A stretch of 64,000 nt of DNA, from assembly GCF_001999245.1 (NCBI RefSeq), contig NZ_CP019630.1, positions 620,001 to 684,000 of the forward strand, given 5' to 3'. Under the pieces are notes generated by a model. The model searched no databases, had not been told where the DNA came from, and saw only the letters and a list, made by a program, of their open reading frames with translations. Source of the DNA: Roseibium algicola. Lineage in GTDB: Bacteria; Pseudomonadota; Alphaproteobacteria; Rhizobiales; Stappiaceae. Numbering within the stretch: position 1 is the first letter of the stretch; every line of letters begins with the position of its first letter. The position numbers were made by a program, and so were the translations under genes. Of this stretch, positions 54,373 to 64,000 are shown piece after piece.

Positions 54373-54728
54373 AGCCGTCTATATAGCGTATTTCAAAGAT
54401 AAAAAAATAGTCTGCTTATCTTATTGTGAAGCGACCAGAGCATTTCTCGCCAACAAGCCTGCCTTGGCAGCCACGTTTATTTGCCAAGCGTGGCGGGAGC
54501 ATGCAAGAAATGTCACTATAATATCCTGCGATGAACCGTTGTCCGGCGCCGGCCCAACTTAGTGCCTGATCGCTCGATCACACGGTTTTCGCCTTGAAAT
54601 ATTTGGTAACCGTCGCGTCAGCATTTCCTATAGGCGCTTTAACTCTTCAAGAACCCCAATGCGACGCAAAGTCAGCAAAGTCGCCTTCATAACAATTCTT
54701 TATCTCATTTTGATTAGAAGAAATATCA
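54373..54728. promoter_or_regulatory. A+T-rich divergent region between the SufR-like and GGDEF-EAL genes
   Basis: This 356-bp gap is markedly more A+T-rich than its surroundings and carries the promoters of both divergent genes. Apart from the dyad at 54394-54424 I see no operator or RNA structure. A short ORF from ATG 54660 reads into the start of the next gene and is not supported. Confidence 0.4.
54394..54424. promoter_or_regulatory. Inverted repeat upstream of the SufR-like gene
   Basis: AAGATAA (54396-54402) and TTATCTT (54416-54422), flanked by CA and AT respectively, form a 7-bp dyad with 13-bp spacing. It lies 24-50 bp upstream of the regulator start, in the region expected for its promoter. 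The sequence differs from the cyanobacterial SufR box, so the binding protein is inferred from position only. Confidence 0.45.
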
Positions 54729-56738
54729 ATGGAGAAAATGATGGAAAAAATCAGGGCTTTCCTGAGATGGATGATGATCGATCCTCGCCATCCGGAAATT
54801 GCACAGGCTCAGTACAATGAGCTCAAGACCCAGATTCCGTCACTCTATGCCCTCCTCATGGTCAATGCGGTTGCCGTTGCCTATACCCATTTCGATATCG
54901 CGCCGACTTATCTGACCGTCGGAATTCTTGCGCCGATCCTGTTGATCACGACCTTTCGCATGGTGGCCTGGATACGCGCCCGCAAAGTTGACCCGACACC
55001 GCAGGAAGCGATCAGCAAGATGCGGCAGACCGTCATTCTCGGCAGTCTTGTGTCCGTCATCTACATTGCCTGGTCGCTGAGCCTGGACGGCTATGGCGGA
55101 CCTGCCGAGCGCGGTCATGTGGCGCTTTTCATCGCCATAACCGTCATCGGCTGCATCTTCTGTCTGATGCATCTGCCGCAGGCTGCCCTGATGGTCATGG
55201 TGATCGTGACGATCCCTTATCTGGTGCACTATCTCGGCCAGAATCAGGACGTCTACATTGCCATAGGGCTCAATATCTTCCTGGTGTGCCTGGTCGTCCT
55301 GCAGGTTCTTCTGAACGGCTATCGAGGGTTCTGCAAACTGATTGAGTCGCAATCGGACCTAGCCGCCAAACAGAAAGAAACGGAGCGTCTCAACGCAGAA
55401 AACTCCAAGCTTGCCCAGACCGACGCGCTTACCGACCTGCCGAACCGACGCTATTTCTTCAATCGGCTTGAAGCCCTGATCAGCGAAGTGGAAGGCACGG
55501 ACCGGCAGTTTGCGGTCGGCGTCGTCGACCTGGACCGGTTCAAGCCCATCAACGACACCTATGGCCACCAGTTGGGCGACCAATTGCTGATGGAAGTCGG
55601 CTCGCGCCTGAAAAGCCTTGGACTGCCGAATGTCGAGATTTGCCGTCTCGGCGGCGACGAGTTCGGTTTCCTTTATCTCGGAGACATCTACGAGGCAGCC
55701 TCGACGGGGCAGTCTATTTGCGAACTGATCAGCCGCCCCTATCGGATCGGTGAACTGCAGGTTTCCGTTGGCGCGTCCTGCGGCATTGCGTTCTATCCTG
55801 ACGCCGGCACCTCTGCCCATGTTCTGTTCGACCGGTCCGACTACGCCCTTTACAATTCCAAGACCAGCCTGCGCGGCCGCACGACGGTCTATTCGGCTGA
55901 ACATGAAGCCCGCATCCGCTCGGAACGGGCCATCGAGGCCGCGCTTCAAAGCGCAGATCTTGCCGGCGAATTCCAGGTCTATTTCCAGCCTGTCGTCCAG
56001 TTGCCGGAACGGTTCGTTGTCGGCTTCGAGGCGTTGGCGCGGTGGGACAACCCGCAGCTTGGCAGGATTGCCCCCGACAAGTTCATTCCCATTGCCGAGC
56101 GCGCCGGCCTGATCCACAGGCTGACCTTGTCGCTGTTCGAAAAGGCGGTCGAGCAGATCAAGGCCCTGCCCGGGACGCTCTCGCTATCCTTCAATCTGTC
56201 CGCACATGACGTCACCTCCGCCGAGACAGTGGCTGCGCTGCTCGAGATCATCCGCCGCGCGGCGATTGACCCGCGGCAGATCACCTTCGAAATTACCGAG
56301 ACTTCCGTGATCGGCAGTTATGAAGCGGCTGAAACCTGTCTGCAGGTTCTTCGCAATGCCGGTGTCAAACTCGCGCTGGATGACTTCGGCACCGGTTATT
56401 CCAGCCTTGGCTACCTGCACCGGCTGCCTATCGACTGCGTCAAGATCGACCGCAGTTTCGTTGCCGGCATCAAGGACCCGATCGCGAGCGGCGTCGTGAC
56501 CTCCATCGTCAACCTGTGCCGGTCCATGAAGATGCAGTGCGTGGTGGAAGGCGTTGAAGAAAGCAACCAGTTGGAACTTCTGGAAGCGATGCATTGCCGT
56601 TTGGTCCAGGGATACCATTTCAGCGCTCCCCTGCCTTTCGAGGACCTTCTTGCCGATGCCAGGGAAAATGGAAGGGTTGCAGGGCTTCCCCTGTCCGGTA
56701 CTGCCGGAGCCAGCAGCTTTCAGTTCTTTCGCGCCTGA
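54729..56738 (+). CDS. GGDEF-EAL c-di-GMP turnover protein with membrane sensor
   Basis: A 669-residue inner-membrane protein. About six helices (residues 40-205) form a MASE-like sensor with hydrophobic loops. The GGDEF domain has an intact RLGGDEFG active site near residue 308, and the EAL domain has FEALARWD (near 433), FNLSAHD, EITETS, LDDFGTGYS, VKIDRSFV, EGVEE and QGYHFS. Both halves thus look catalytically intact, so the net activity cannot be read from the sequence. The start is ambiguous: ATG 54729, 54738 or 54741. Confidence 0.9.
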   Translation: MEKMMEKIRAFLRWMMIDPRHPEIAQAQYNELKTQIPSLYALLMVNAVAVAYTHFDIAPTYLTVGILAPILLITTFRMVAWIRARKVDPTPQEAISKMRQTVILGSLVSVIYIAWSLSLDGYGGPAERGHVALFIAITVIGCIFCLMHLPQAALMVMVIVTIPYLVHYLGQNQDVYIAIGLNIFLVCLVVLQVLLNGYRGFCKLIESQSDLAAKQKETERLNAENSKLAQTDALTDLPNRRYFFNRLEALISEVEGTDRQFAVGVVDLDRFKPINDTYGHQLGDQLLMEVGSRLKSLGLPNVEICRLGGDEFGFLYLGDIYEAASTGQSICELISRPYRIGELQVSVGASCGIAFYPDAGTSAHVLFDRSDYALYNSKTSLRGRTTVYSAEHEARIRSERAIEAALQSADLAGEFQVYFQPVVQLPERFVVGFEALARWDNPQLGRIAPDKFIPIAERAGLIHRLTLSLFEKAVEQIKALPGTLSLSFNLSAHDVTSAETVAALLEIIRRAAIDPRQITFEITETSVIGSYEAAETCLQVLRNAGVKLALDDFGTGYSSLGYLHRLPIDCVKIDRSFVAGIKDPIASGVVTSIVNLCRSMKMQCVVEGVEESNQLELLEAMHCRLVQGYHFSAPLPFEDLLADARENGRVAGLPLSGTAGASSFQFFRA

Positions 56739-56832
56739 CCGGCAATCCGGACCAATTCCACCAGACCTCTTCTAATCCGTCCGAGATTTGTTTACCTCTC
56801 CGGTCTCAACCTCCAAAAACCGGGACCTGTTC

Positions 56833-57156
56833 ATGACCGGCGGCACCAAGCGGCAAAAAGACATGCGCAAGGCCTTGCGCGTCCTGCTGCCGCGCGTTCC
56901 CTTTTCAGATGCTGAAGCCATTCTCGAAGTTGCCCTCGCCGGACACCTGCGCCATCTGCCGCCCGGCATTGCCCTTTGGCAGGCCACCACCAGTCATGTC
57001 CGGCACGCCCTGACCGACTACGATACGTTACTGGACGAAGGTTATGACCGTGACGCTGCCCGGTTCTTCGTACTGGACGAAATGAATGACGTTCTGAGCT
57101 CCTGGGGATGTGCGAAACGCCTGGAAGCTGACGATACCTCCCCAACCGAGGACTGA
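56833..57156 (+). CDS. DUF2293 protein
   Basis: A 107-residue soluble protein. It matches DUF2293 by RKALRVLLPRVPFSDAEAILEVA, LPPGIALWQATTSHVRH and TDYDTLLDEGYDRDAARFFVLDEMNDVL. It is probably a small DNA- or RNA-associated helical protein, but its role is unknown. ATG 56833 is the most likely start; ATG 56863 is a later choice. Confidence 0.8.
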   Translation: MTGGTKRQKDMRKALRVLLPRVPFSDAEAILEVALAGHLRHLPPGIALWQATTSHVRHALTDYDTLLDEGYDRDAARFFVLDEMNDVLSSWGCAKRLEADDTSPTED

Positions 57157-57225
57157 CACCGGCGCTTAAAGCGGATCCGTGCCCGTCACACACGACCCGG
57201 GATGTGATTTGCGGGCGGTCTGCCG

Positions 57226-57618
57226 TTACGGACGCCGGGCGATCAGATCGATCTCGACCAGCGCATCGACGGCAAGGCCCGATACGCCAATACAGGTACG
57301 ACCCGGCAATTTTCCGGGTTCGAAAAATGACCGGTAGGTGTCGTTCATAGCTTGATAATCGCGCTTGAATTCAGTCAGATAGACACGAATGAAAGTCGTG
57401 TTTTCAAGGCCGAGCCCGAGGCCGCCCAGAACGAGCTTCAGGTTTTCCATCACCCGCACAGTCTGCGCCTCTATGCCCTCCGGCAGCGGGGCGTCCGGAT
57501 CGTCCGGCAGTGTCGGCATCTGGCCGGTTACAAACACCCAGCCGTCAATTTCGACGGCATGGGAGAATGGCGCGACCGGCTGTGGCGCCTGGTCGATCAT
57601 GTGGTGGATCGGCAGCAT
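57226..57618 (-). CDS. ridA: RidA-family protein
   Basis: A 130-residue enamine/imine deaminase-family protein. The signatures are FVTGQMPTLPDD, RVYLTEFKRDYQAMN and LPGRTCIGVSGLAVDALVEIDLI, with the conserved Arg near residue 105 that binds the carboxylate of its substrate. It protects against reactive 2-aminoacrylate from serine/threonine breakdown. It meets DUF2293 tail to tail across 69 bp. Confidence 0.85.
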   Translation of the reverse strand: MLPIHHMIDQAPQPVAPFSHAVEIDGWVFVTGQMPTLPDDPDAPLPEGIEAQTVRVMENLKLVLGGLGLGLENTTFIRVYLTEFKRDYQAMNDTYRSFFEPGKLPGRTCIGVSGLAVDALVEIDLIARRP

Positions 57619-57711
57619 GGAGGCTCCTGTTGGAAGGTTATGACAGAGTATCCAGACTAGAGAATATCGGGCCCCTCGGGAAACAGGTTTCCCTCGCTGC
57701 GAGCCTTAAAA

Positions 57712-58329
57712 TCAGATGCGCTCGTAGATCCACTGTTCGGGAACATGAGCGGTGACCGCCTCGCCCGCCGCAACCTTCCCCGGGATTTCGACATAGCCAA
57801 CAAGGCCTCGCAGGCGCTTTGCCTTTTGCGGGAACAACAGGTCCAATCCTTCCCGGCCGGGATTGGCTTCGGCAATCGCCTCGCCTGCGAAACGGCAGGG
57901 TTTGTTGTCACCGTCCACACGAATAACCACACCCCCCTCGAACACCAGCCGGGTGCGCGGTGGCACCATTGTAAGGTTGGGAATGCCGGACAAGGTAATG
58001 TTGCCGCCGATCCATTCAGCTTTCAGTTCGGCAATCTCCATGCGATTGGCAATCAACGAAAGTTCCTCGGCGGACAGGATGGATATCTGACGCTCATTGC
58101 ACATTTCCGTGCCACGCGGATACCAGGGTTCGCGGCCACCGGACCTCCGGGTGTATCCGCCATGCCGGTCTCCCGAAATGCCTTCGAACGTCATCTCCAA
58201 AGCATCCGTTGCAGTGGTCCTGAAGTCTTCCGCAGAGACTGTCCTGAAAACGCCCTCCACCTTGCCGCTTGTCCTGAATGCAGGCGTAATACGAAAGTCA
58301 TCGGCAAGAAGCTGGAGCTGGTCTGTCAT
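57712..58329 (-). CDS. MOSC-domain protein
   Basis: A 205-residue MOSC protein. The catalytic cysteine is in NKPCRFAGEAIAEANPGREGL, and the DRHGGYTRRSGGREPWYPRG segment precedes it. MOSC domains are found in molybdenum cofactor sulfurase-type enzymes and in YiiM-like detoxifying proteins; which one applies is unclear, but the N-terminal segment DRHGGYTR is often seen in sulfur-carrier forms. ATG 58329 has an AGGAAA site; the frame upstream is not coding. Confidence 0.82.
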   Translation of the reverse strand: MTDQLQLLADDFRITPAFRTSGKVEGVFRTVSAEDFRTTATDALEMTFEGISGDRHGGYTRRSGGREPWYPRGTEMCNERQISILSAEELSLIANRMEIAELKAEWIGGNITLSGIPNLTMVPPRTRLVFEGGVVIRVDGDNKPCRFAGEAIAEANPGREGLDLLFPQKAKRLRGLVGYVEIPGKVAAGEAVTAHVPEQWIYERI

Positions 58330-58463
58330 ACGGGGTTTCCTGTCGCTGTCGAGAGGCGATGCTAGGGCGCTGGCGCCTTCCTGACCAACAAAACTCATTG
58401 ATGATTTCATAAGCGCGAAAGATCGATCCGCTGCCCCAGTAATTGCAGTGGTGACAGCTGTCT

Positions 58464-60566
58464 TCAGGCAGGGCCGGAGAGGAATTTCTCCTTGCGCAAG
58501 CCGTCCAGGCATCGAACGATTTTCCGCGCGTGGTAAAGCATCGCGACCCAACCGGTTTCCAGCGCAAGATTGCCTGTTGCGCCCTCGGGCATGGCTGTCA
58601 TCCAGTCATCTTCCAGGCCCGGGACGGTCTGCCTCGGGCGTCCATCCAGGACAGCCGAGAACTCATCTTCCAGCCGCTTGTCCATGCGAGCGACAAGCGC
58701 CTCTATCCCCGACCTGGCCTGAGCTTCCACCGTTTCCCGCGTGACGTCGGAACGGGCTTCGCGATAAAGCACCACGTATTGAGCCAGAACGATCACCAGC
58801 ACGTTGAGGTCACTGGCGGAGCGTGTGAACGACGACCAGGGCGCTTGCTCGATCCGATAGGACCTGGCGGTGGCGATCAGCGTGCTCGCTGCCGTTCGAA
58901 GCCGGGCGAGATCCTGAAGGTCCGTATCCGCCTTGCCGCCTTCCGCCCGCAGACAGTTTCGGCACGCGTTGAGGTAATCGGACGCCAGCCCCTTGAAGCT
59001 TGCGCCAGTGCGGTTGGGAAACAGCAGCCATGCCGCAGCAAGCCCCACGCCTGCGCCAATCATCGTGTCGTAGAGACGCGACCAGAGTTCGTCGATGGGC
59101 AGACCTTCAAGCGTCTGAAGCCCCATGACCACCAGGAAACTGATGATACCGGAGGCGATGGCGTAATTGCGGTCGAGGAAAACGATGACCCCGGGTATGG
59201 CAACGACAACCAGTACGAGCCTGACGGACGGAAACTCCGCCAGGGCCGGGTCGACCAGCATGGCCAGAACAACGCCGCCCGCCGTCCCGCCTATCCGCTG
59301 TGCGGTTCGGAGCAGTGTCGCCCCGAGGCTGTTCGACAGCACGATGATGATGGTGAGCGTGACCCAATAGGCGTGATTGAGATCGAACGCGAGCCCCAGG
59401 GAAAAGCCGATCCCGGCTGCGACACCTGCCTGAAGTGACAGCCGCCAGGAAAGCTTCCGCAACCAGCCGCCCTCGCGGCTGTCGTCATCCGTACCGAGGC
59501 TCAGGCGAACCGGCTGGTCTTTTGCCGCCAGCAGCCACAGACGCTTGAAAGCCTGGGCAATGCGCAATTCCTGAAACCGGTCATGTGCCGTTACTGCCAT
59601 ATCGGCCTGCAGCCAGCTTGCGGCAGGTGCGCTTTCGCCGGTTTTGCCTTCCCCGATATCGCTCTCTTCCGGAACGCCCTCACCGGTATCCAGGCGATGG
59701 ACAAGCCGGTCGACCGCACGGCGAAAGCCGTCATCTTGCGCCAGACGGATGCGTGCGTCCCTGGACAGCTGGGCGCGCGCATCGCCCACCACTTCCAAGG
59801 CGAGTTCCACCATGATAGCCGCTTCCGGCGACATGCCCTGCAACTCACCTTCCGGCCTGAGCAGATCGGCACAGACCTGAAGTTCCATGCGCAACTTCGC
59901 CAGATCCCTGATCCGAACGGCCGCATCGCCGGACGAACCGGTAGCCCGGCCCGACAGCTGCCGCAGATAGGTTGCCATCGCCTGACGATTTGCAGCTTCG
60001 ACCCGCAGGTAGGTTCGGTATGTCGAAGGCCGCCAGGGCCCTGTGCGAACCACGAGCGCTGTCACCATTCCAAGTACCGCCATGACCGGAAGCCAGAGGC
60101 CGGGTGATCCTCCGACGTTGCTGAGGACCACGAAGAGCCAGCAAATCGCCATGCTGCGTCCTGCGCGTTGCCAGAAGGGACCAAGCCCCTGCATGGCAAA
60201 TCCGAGCATGATCGCGGCGATCCAGAGCCCTTGCAGTACGGTTGAGGCGCTTTTCCCCGACACCTCGGCGACAACAGCCCCAAGAGCAAACAGTAACGTC
60301 AGCAGAACGCCAAGCTTCAGGATACCGAGGACCTCGGCCTTTCTGGTGGAGACCGGCGTGAACATCAGGCAGTGGCCGCCGCTCGCGGCTGCCAGAACGG
60401 CCAGTTTGAAGGCCGACTGACCGGGCACGAAGCTCGCCACGACATTTGCCAGGAAGACCGCTCCGAGCACGGTCAGCATCAGGTGAACGCCGCGCATCAG
60501 CCGCAGGCCGCCGGGGTCCGTGCGCAGGAGACTTGTCTTTATGTCCGAAGCGGCTTGCAGCATCTG
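58464..60566 (-). CDS. FUSC-family inner-membrane protein
   Basis: A 700-residue membrane protein. It has two blocks of about five to six helices (residues 25-185 and 370-540) separated and followed by cytoplasmic domains, the layout of the FUSC/aromatic-acid exporter family (AaeB-like). The second block contains AYWVTLTIIIVLSNSLGATLLRTAQRI, the FUSC signature. ATG 60566 is chosen because the open frame before it overlaps the next gene; no strong ribosome site is present. Substrate unknown. Confidence 0.85.
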   Translation of the reverse strand, partial: QMLQAASDIKTSLLRTDPGGLRLMRGVHLMLTVLGAVFLANVVASFVPGQSAFKLAVLAAASGGHCLMFTPVSTRKAEVLGILKLGVLLTLLFALGAVVAEVSGKSASTVLQGLWIAAIMLGFAMQGLGPFWQRAGRSMAICWLFVVLSNVGGSPGLWLPVMAVLGMVTALVVRTGPWRPSTYRTYLRVEAANRQAMATYLRQLSGRATGSSGDAAVRIRDLAKLRMELQVCADLLRPEGELQGMSPEAAIMVELALEVVGDARAQLSRDARIRLAQDDGFRRAVDRLVHRLDTGEGVPEESDIGEGKTGESAPAASWLQADMAVTAHDRFQELRIAQAFKRLWLLAAKDQPVRLSLGTDDDSREGGWLRKLSWRLSLQAGVAAGIGFSLGLAFDLNHAYWVTLTIIIVLSNSLGATLLRTAQRIGGTAGGVVLAMLVDPALAEFPSVRLVLVVVAIPGVIVFLDRNYAIASGIISFLVVMGLQTLEGLPIDELWSRLYDTMIGAGVGLAAAWLLFPNRTGASFKGLASDYLNACRNCLRAEGGKADTDLQDLARLRTAASTLIATARSYRIEQAPWSSFTRSASDLNVLVIVLAQYVVLYREARSDVTRETVEAQARSGIEALVARMDKRLEDEFSAVLDGRPRQTVPGLEDDWMTAMPEGATGNLALETGWVAMLYHARKIVRCLDGLRKEKFLSGPA

Positions 60567-60690
60567 TCTGACTTGAACCCGGCTCTTCAGGGCAAGACCC
60601 CGACGTTCTGAATAGAAATCTTTTATGCGGACTGCATTGTCTCGTGTCCATGGCGCTTTGACCCGGTGGACGCAGGCTTGCCGCCGAAGA

Positions 60691-61653
60691 TCAGTCGGAC
60701 GTCTTCCCGTCTGTAACAGTGAATTCGGCAAAGATCGGCCAGTGATCGGAACCGTTGAAGTGTCCGAGTTCGCAGTTTTTGACCGCAAGCCCGCTCCTGA
60801 CGAAAAAATGGTCGAGTTCGAGACCGATGCCCGGAACCGGAGCAAGCCAAGTCGGGGTCCAACGGGTGCCGCAGACAGCCTTGCGCACCCCTGCCGTTTC
60901 CTGAAACCGTTTCAGCAGCGGTGCCCAGGAGGCGGCGTTCATGTCGCCGGCAACAAGAACAGGTCCCGGCGTCCTCGACACTTCGGATGCAAGCTTCTGA
61001 AGAATGTCCGTCTGGTGCAGATAGAAGTCTCGCCTGAAAGGCGGCAATGTGTGAACTGCAAAGACACTCACACAGGGCTCCGCCTGCACACCGCAGTAAA
61101 TCGCTTTCGTAATCGCGTATGGGTTCCCGCCTACAGGGATCAGTTCGACGCTGTGCGGCGCAGTGCGCGAGAGGATAACCGCGGCGGGACGTCCACCAAG
61201 CGCCTGATGGCGCGTTCCGGCCACATGCAGCATGCCTTCAAACCGGTCGAGCAGCCCTTGGTCGGCAGGTACAGGCAGCTCCGTGAGGATCATGAGATCG
61301 AAGCCACGGGCGCTGTTTTCCTCAACCAGATTGCCGAGCGCTGCGGCGCTGCCGAAGAGATTTGCGGTGACAACGCTGATCGCCGGTTCTGCCGCATTGG
61401 CGGTTGGAGCAAAGCGTCCGTTGTCGAAGATGCCCATGCGCATGAGAGCGACTACCGACAGGCAGATGGCCAGTGCCGCCATGTTCCAGTTCCGGAAGAA
61501 GACGAACCCTGCAGCAAACATCAGTCCGGCAATAACGTATTGGGTCTGAAAATGCGCCAGCAGATCGACGGGCCAGCCAGTTGCCGCCAGAAACGAGGCG
61601 AGAACGGCGATGGCGAAGGCCGCAAACAGACAGACGAGAGTTCTGTGGAACAT
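60691..61653 (-). CDS. Membrane-anchored endonuclease/exonuclease/phosphatase family protein
   Basis: A 320-residue protein. Two to three N-terminal helices (residues 1-25, about 40-75) anchor an EEP-fold catalytic domain with TANLFG, ILTELPVP (catalytic Glu), VAGDMNAASWAP and GSDHWPIFAEF (catalytic Asp-His). It could act on lipids, sphingolipids or nucleic acids on the outside of the membrane. ATG 61653 is preferred to TTG 61677. It lies 124 bp upstream of the FUSC gene on the same strand. Confidence 0.85.
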   Translation of the reverse strand: MFHRTLVCLFAAFAIAVLASFLAATGWPVDLLAHFQTQYVIAGLMFAAGFVFFRNWNMAALAICLSVVALMRMGIFDNGRFAPTANAAEPAISVVTANLFGSAAALGNLVEENSARGFDLMILTELPVPADQGLLDRFEGMLHVAGTRHQALGGRPAAVILSRTAPHSVELIPVGGNPYAITKAIYCGVQAEPCVSVFAVHTLPPFRRDFYLHQTDILQKLASEVSRTPGPVLVAGDMNAASWAPLLKRFQETAGVRKAVCGTRWTPTWLAPVPGIGLELDHFFVRSGLAVKNCELGHFNGSDHWPIFAEFTVTDGKTSD

Positions 61654-61708
61654 GCCTTGTGCCGCTCGCAAGGACAAAAATTGCCGGTGGCCGGTTTATA
61701 CCGCCGGG

Positions 61709-61742
61709 CAAAAAAGATGCCGGCCCGTTTCCGGGGCCGGCA
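61709..61742 (-). terminator. Rho-independent terminator after ettA
   Basis: TGCCGGCCC (plus 61718-61726) and GGGCCGGCA (61734-61742) form a 9-bp GC-rich stem; on the minus strand it is followed by TCTTTTTT. It is 52 bases after the ettA stop. A second hairpin, GGGGGCATGCCCCC, lies just before it in the transcript. Confidence 0.8.
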
Positions 61743-61793
61743 CATTCGGGAAACAGGGGGCATGCCCCCCATTTCAGCTTCCAGGCCGTTCGC

Positions 61794-63443
<1,650 letters not shown>

Positions 63444-63771
63444 GGGGCTCCGCTTCTCCGCTTTCAAAATCTGATGGGATTCTCAGGAATTCTGCGGCGT
63501 CTTTTAGGGGAAATGGCGCCCGGGGGCAATGGGGGGATTTGCCTGAGAACGACTGGAGAGTTCGTCTCGCAATCAGGCATTAGCTGTGCAATCGCAATTA
63601 GACCTCTTCCTTGGCCAACTTCCAGCCACCTTCGCTTTGGGATAAGTGTCCTTTTCATTTGGCAATTTACAGACCAGCTCCGATTACCAAAGTTTCCAGA
63701 AAGCACGCCGCCCCACTCGCGTTAAACGCCGACCGCTATATTCAGAATTGCAATTACGCCCAAGTACCTGC
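63444..63771. other. Intergenic region without a recognisable gene
   Basis: This stretch upstream of ettA holds its promoter. Short open frames exist on both strands (for example 63611-63802) but have no ribosome site, family pattern or coding bias. I see no operator or RNA here. Confidence 0.4.
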
Positions 63772-63936
63772 CCGCCCTGTCATTCCGGACAAGTGCAGCT
63801 AGGCTGCACGCCGATCCGGAACCCAGCGTGTCAGCGTGAGCAAAGCGAACACTCAATTTGCCGCGCATGGCGCGACATATCTCTGGATTCCGGATCGGCG
63901 CTCGCCACCTGTCTCACTTGTCCGGAATGAGGGCGG
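63772..63936. repeat. Long imperfect inverted repeat (dispersed-palindrome type)
   Basis: The outer arms CCGCCCT (63772-63778) plus CATTCCGGACAAGTG (63781-63795) pair with CACTTGTCCGGAATG (63915-63929) plus AGGGCGG (63930-63936), with a 2-nt indel. The inner arms GCCGATCCGGAACCCAG (63810-63826) and CTGGATTCCGGATCGGC (63883-63899) pair with one mismatch. A hairpin GTGCAGC/GCTGCAC (63793-63799/63803-63809) sits at the left edge. This is the pattern of a MITE-like or REP-like element common in alphaproteobacteria. Confidence 0.65.
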
Positions 63937-64000
63937 AATACGCCGTTTCACTGATGAAGTGAGCCGAAAGCGCTTCGAGGGTGACGAAATTTGCGTACCA

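Noticed and set aside
54660..54840. Short ORF ahead of the GGDEF-EAL gene
   Set aside because: It reads into the next gene out of frame and has no ribosome site; probably chance.
63611..63802. Small ORFs near the right edge
   Set aside because: No ribosome site, coding bias or family pattern; they run into the inverted repeat.

Overview
The window is about 60% G+C, densely packed, and reads as chromosomal DNA of an alphaproteobacterium of the Rhizobiales/Stappiaceae type (Roseibium/Labrenzia-like marine bacteria are my best guess). The clues are a PleC-like kinase between pepN and glnE, a System I cytochrome c cluster of ccmI-ccmE-ccmF-ccmH type, a FeuN-FeuP-FeuQ-like three-gene osmosensor, a mannosylfructose gene set and two DUF2336 genes. 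I see no phage, insertion sequence, CRISPR array, rRNA or tRNA.

Layout. 1-12.9 kb: pepN (5' end cut off by the window), a PleC-like histidine kinase, an alpha/beta hydrolase, glnE, an OmpR-type kinase/regulator pair and the periplasmic protease degP. 12.9-18.3 kb: a GST, two DUF2336 paralogues, an HPP-CBS membrane protein and 5-formyltetrahydrofolate cyclo-ligase. 18.3-26.1 kb: a hydrolase-OsmC fusion, the ccmI-E-F-H cytochrome c maturation run, a 493-residue unknown protein and a small lipoprotein. 26.3-32.6 kb: FeuNPQ-like osmosensing genes, then mannosylfructose-phosphate synthase, its phosphatase and a GH32/43-like fructoside-acting enzyme, all on the minus strand. 32.8-41.3 kb: accessory metabolic genes, each beside its own regulator (LacI/PhyH, TetR/sterol desaturase/hydrolase, WYL/VOC), several with clear palindromic operators. 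41.3-57.2 kb: two cyclic-di-GMP proteins, a YdcH-like small protein, a probable minus-strand small RNA, an SDR, YjbQ, a UGT-type glycosyltransferase, LysR/VOC, an FMN-binding glutamate-synthase-like enzyme, an XRE regulator, and a SufR-like Fe-S regulator with an ABC exporter. 57.2-64 kb: RidA, MOSC, FUSC, an endonuclease/exonuclease/phosphatase-fold protein, EttA and a long imperfect inverted repeat.

Themes are envelope and osmotic stress (DegP, two-component systems, FeuNPQ with a compatible-solute pathway) and second-messenger signalling (one GGDEF-EAL and one EAL protein). The most notable items are the FeuNPQ/mannosylfructose neighbourhood, the highly structured small RNA candidate at about 43711-43870, the perfect operator palindromes at 36673 and 39890, the Fe-S regulator/ABC exporter pair with its own dyad, and the two DUF2336 genes between the cytochrome c cluster and degP.
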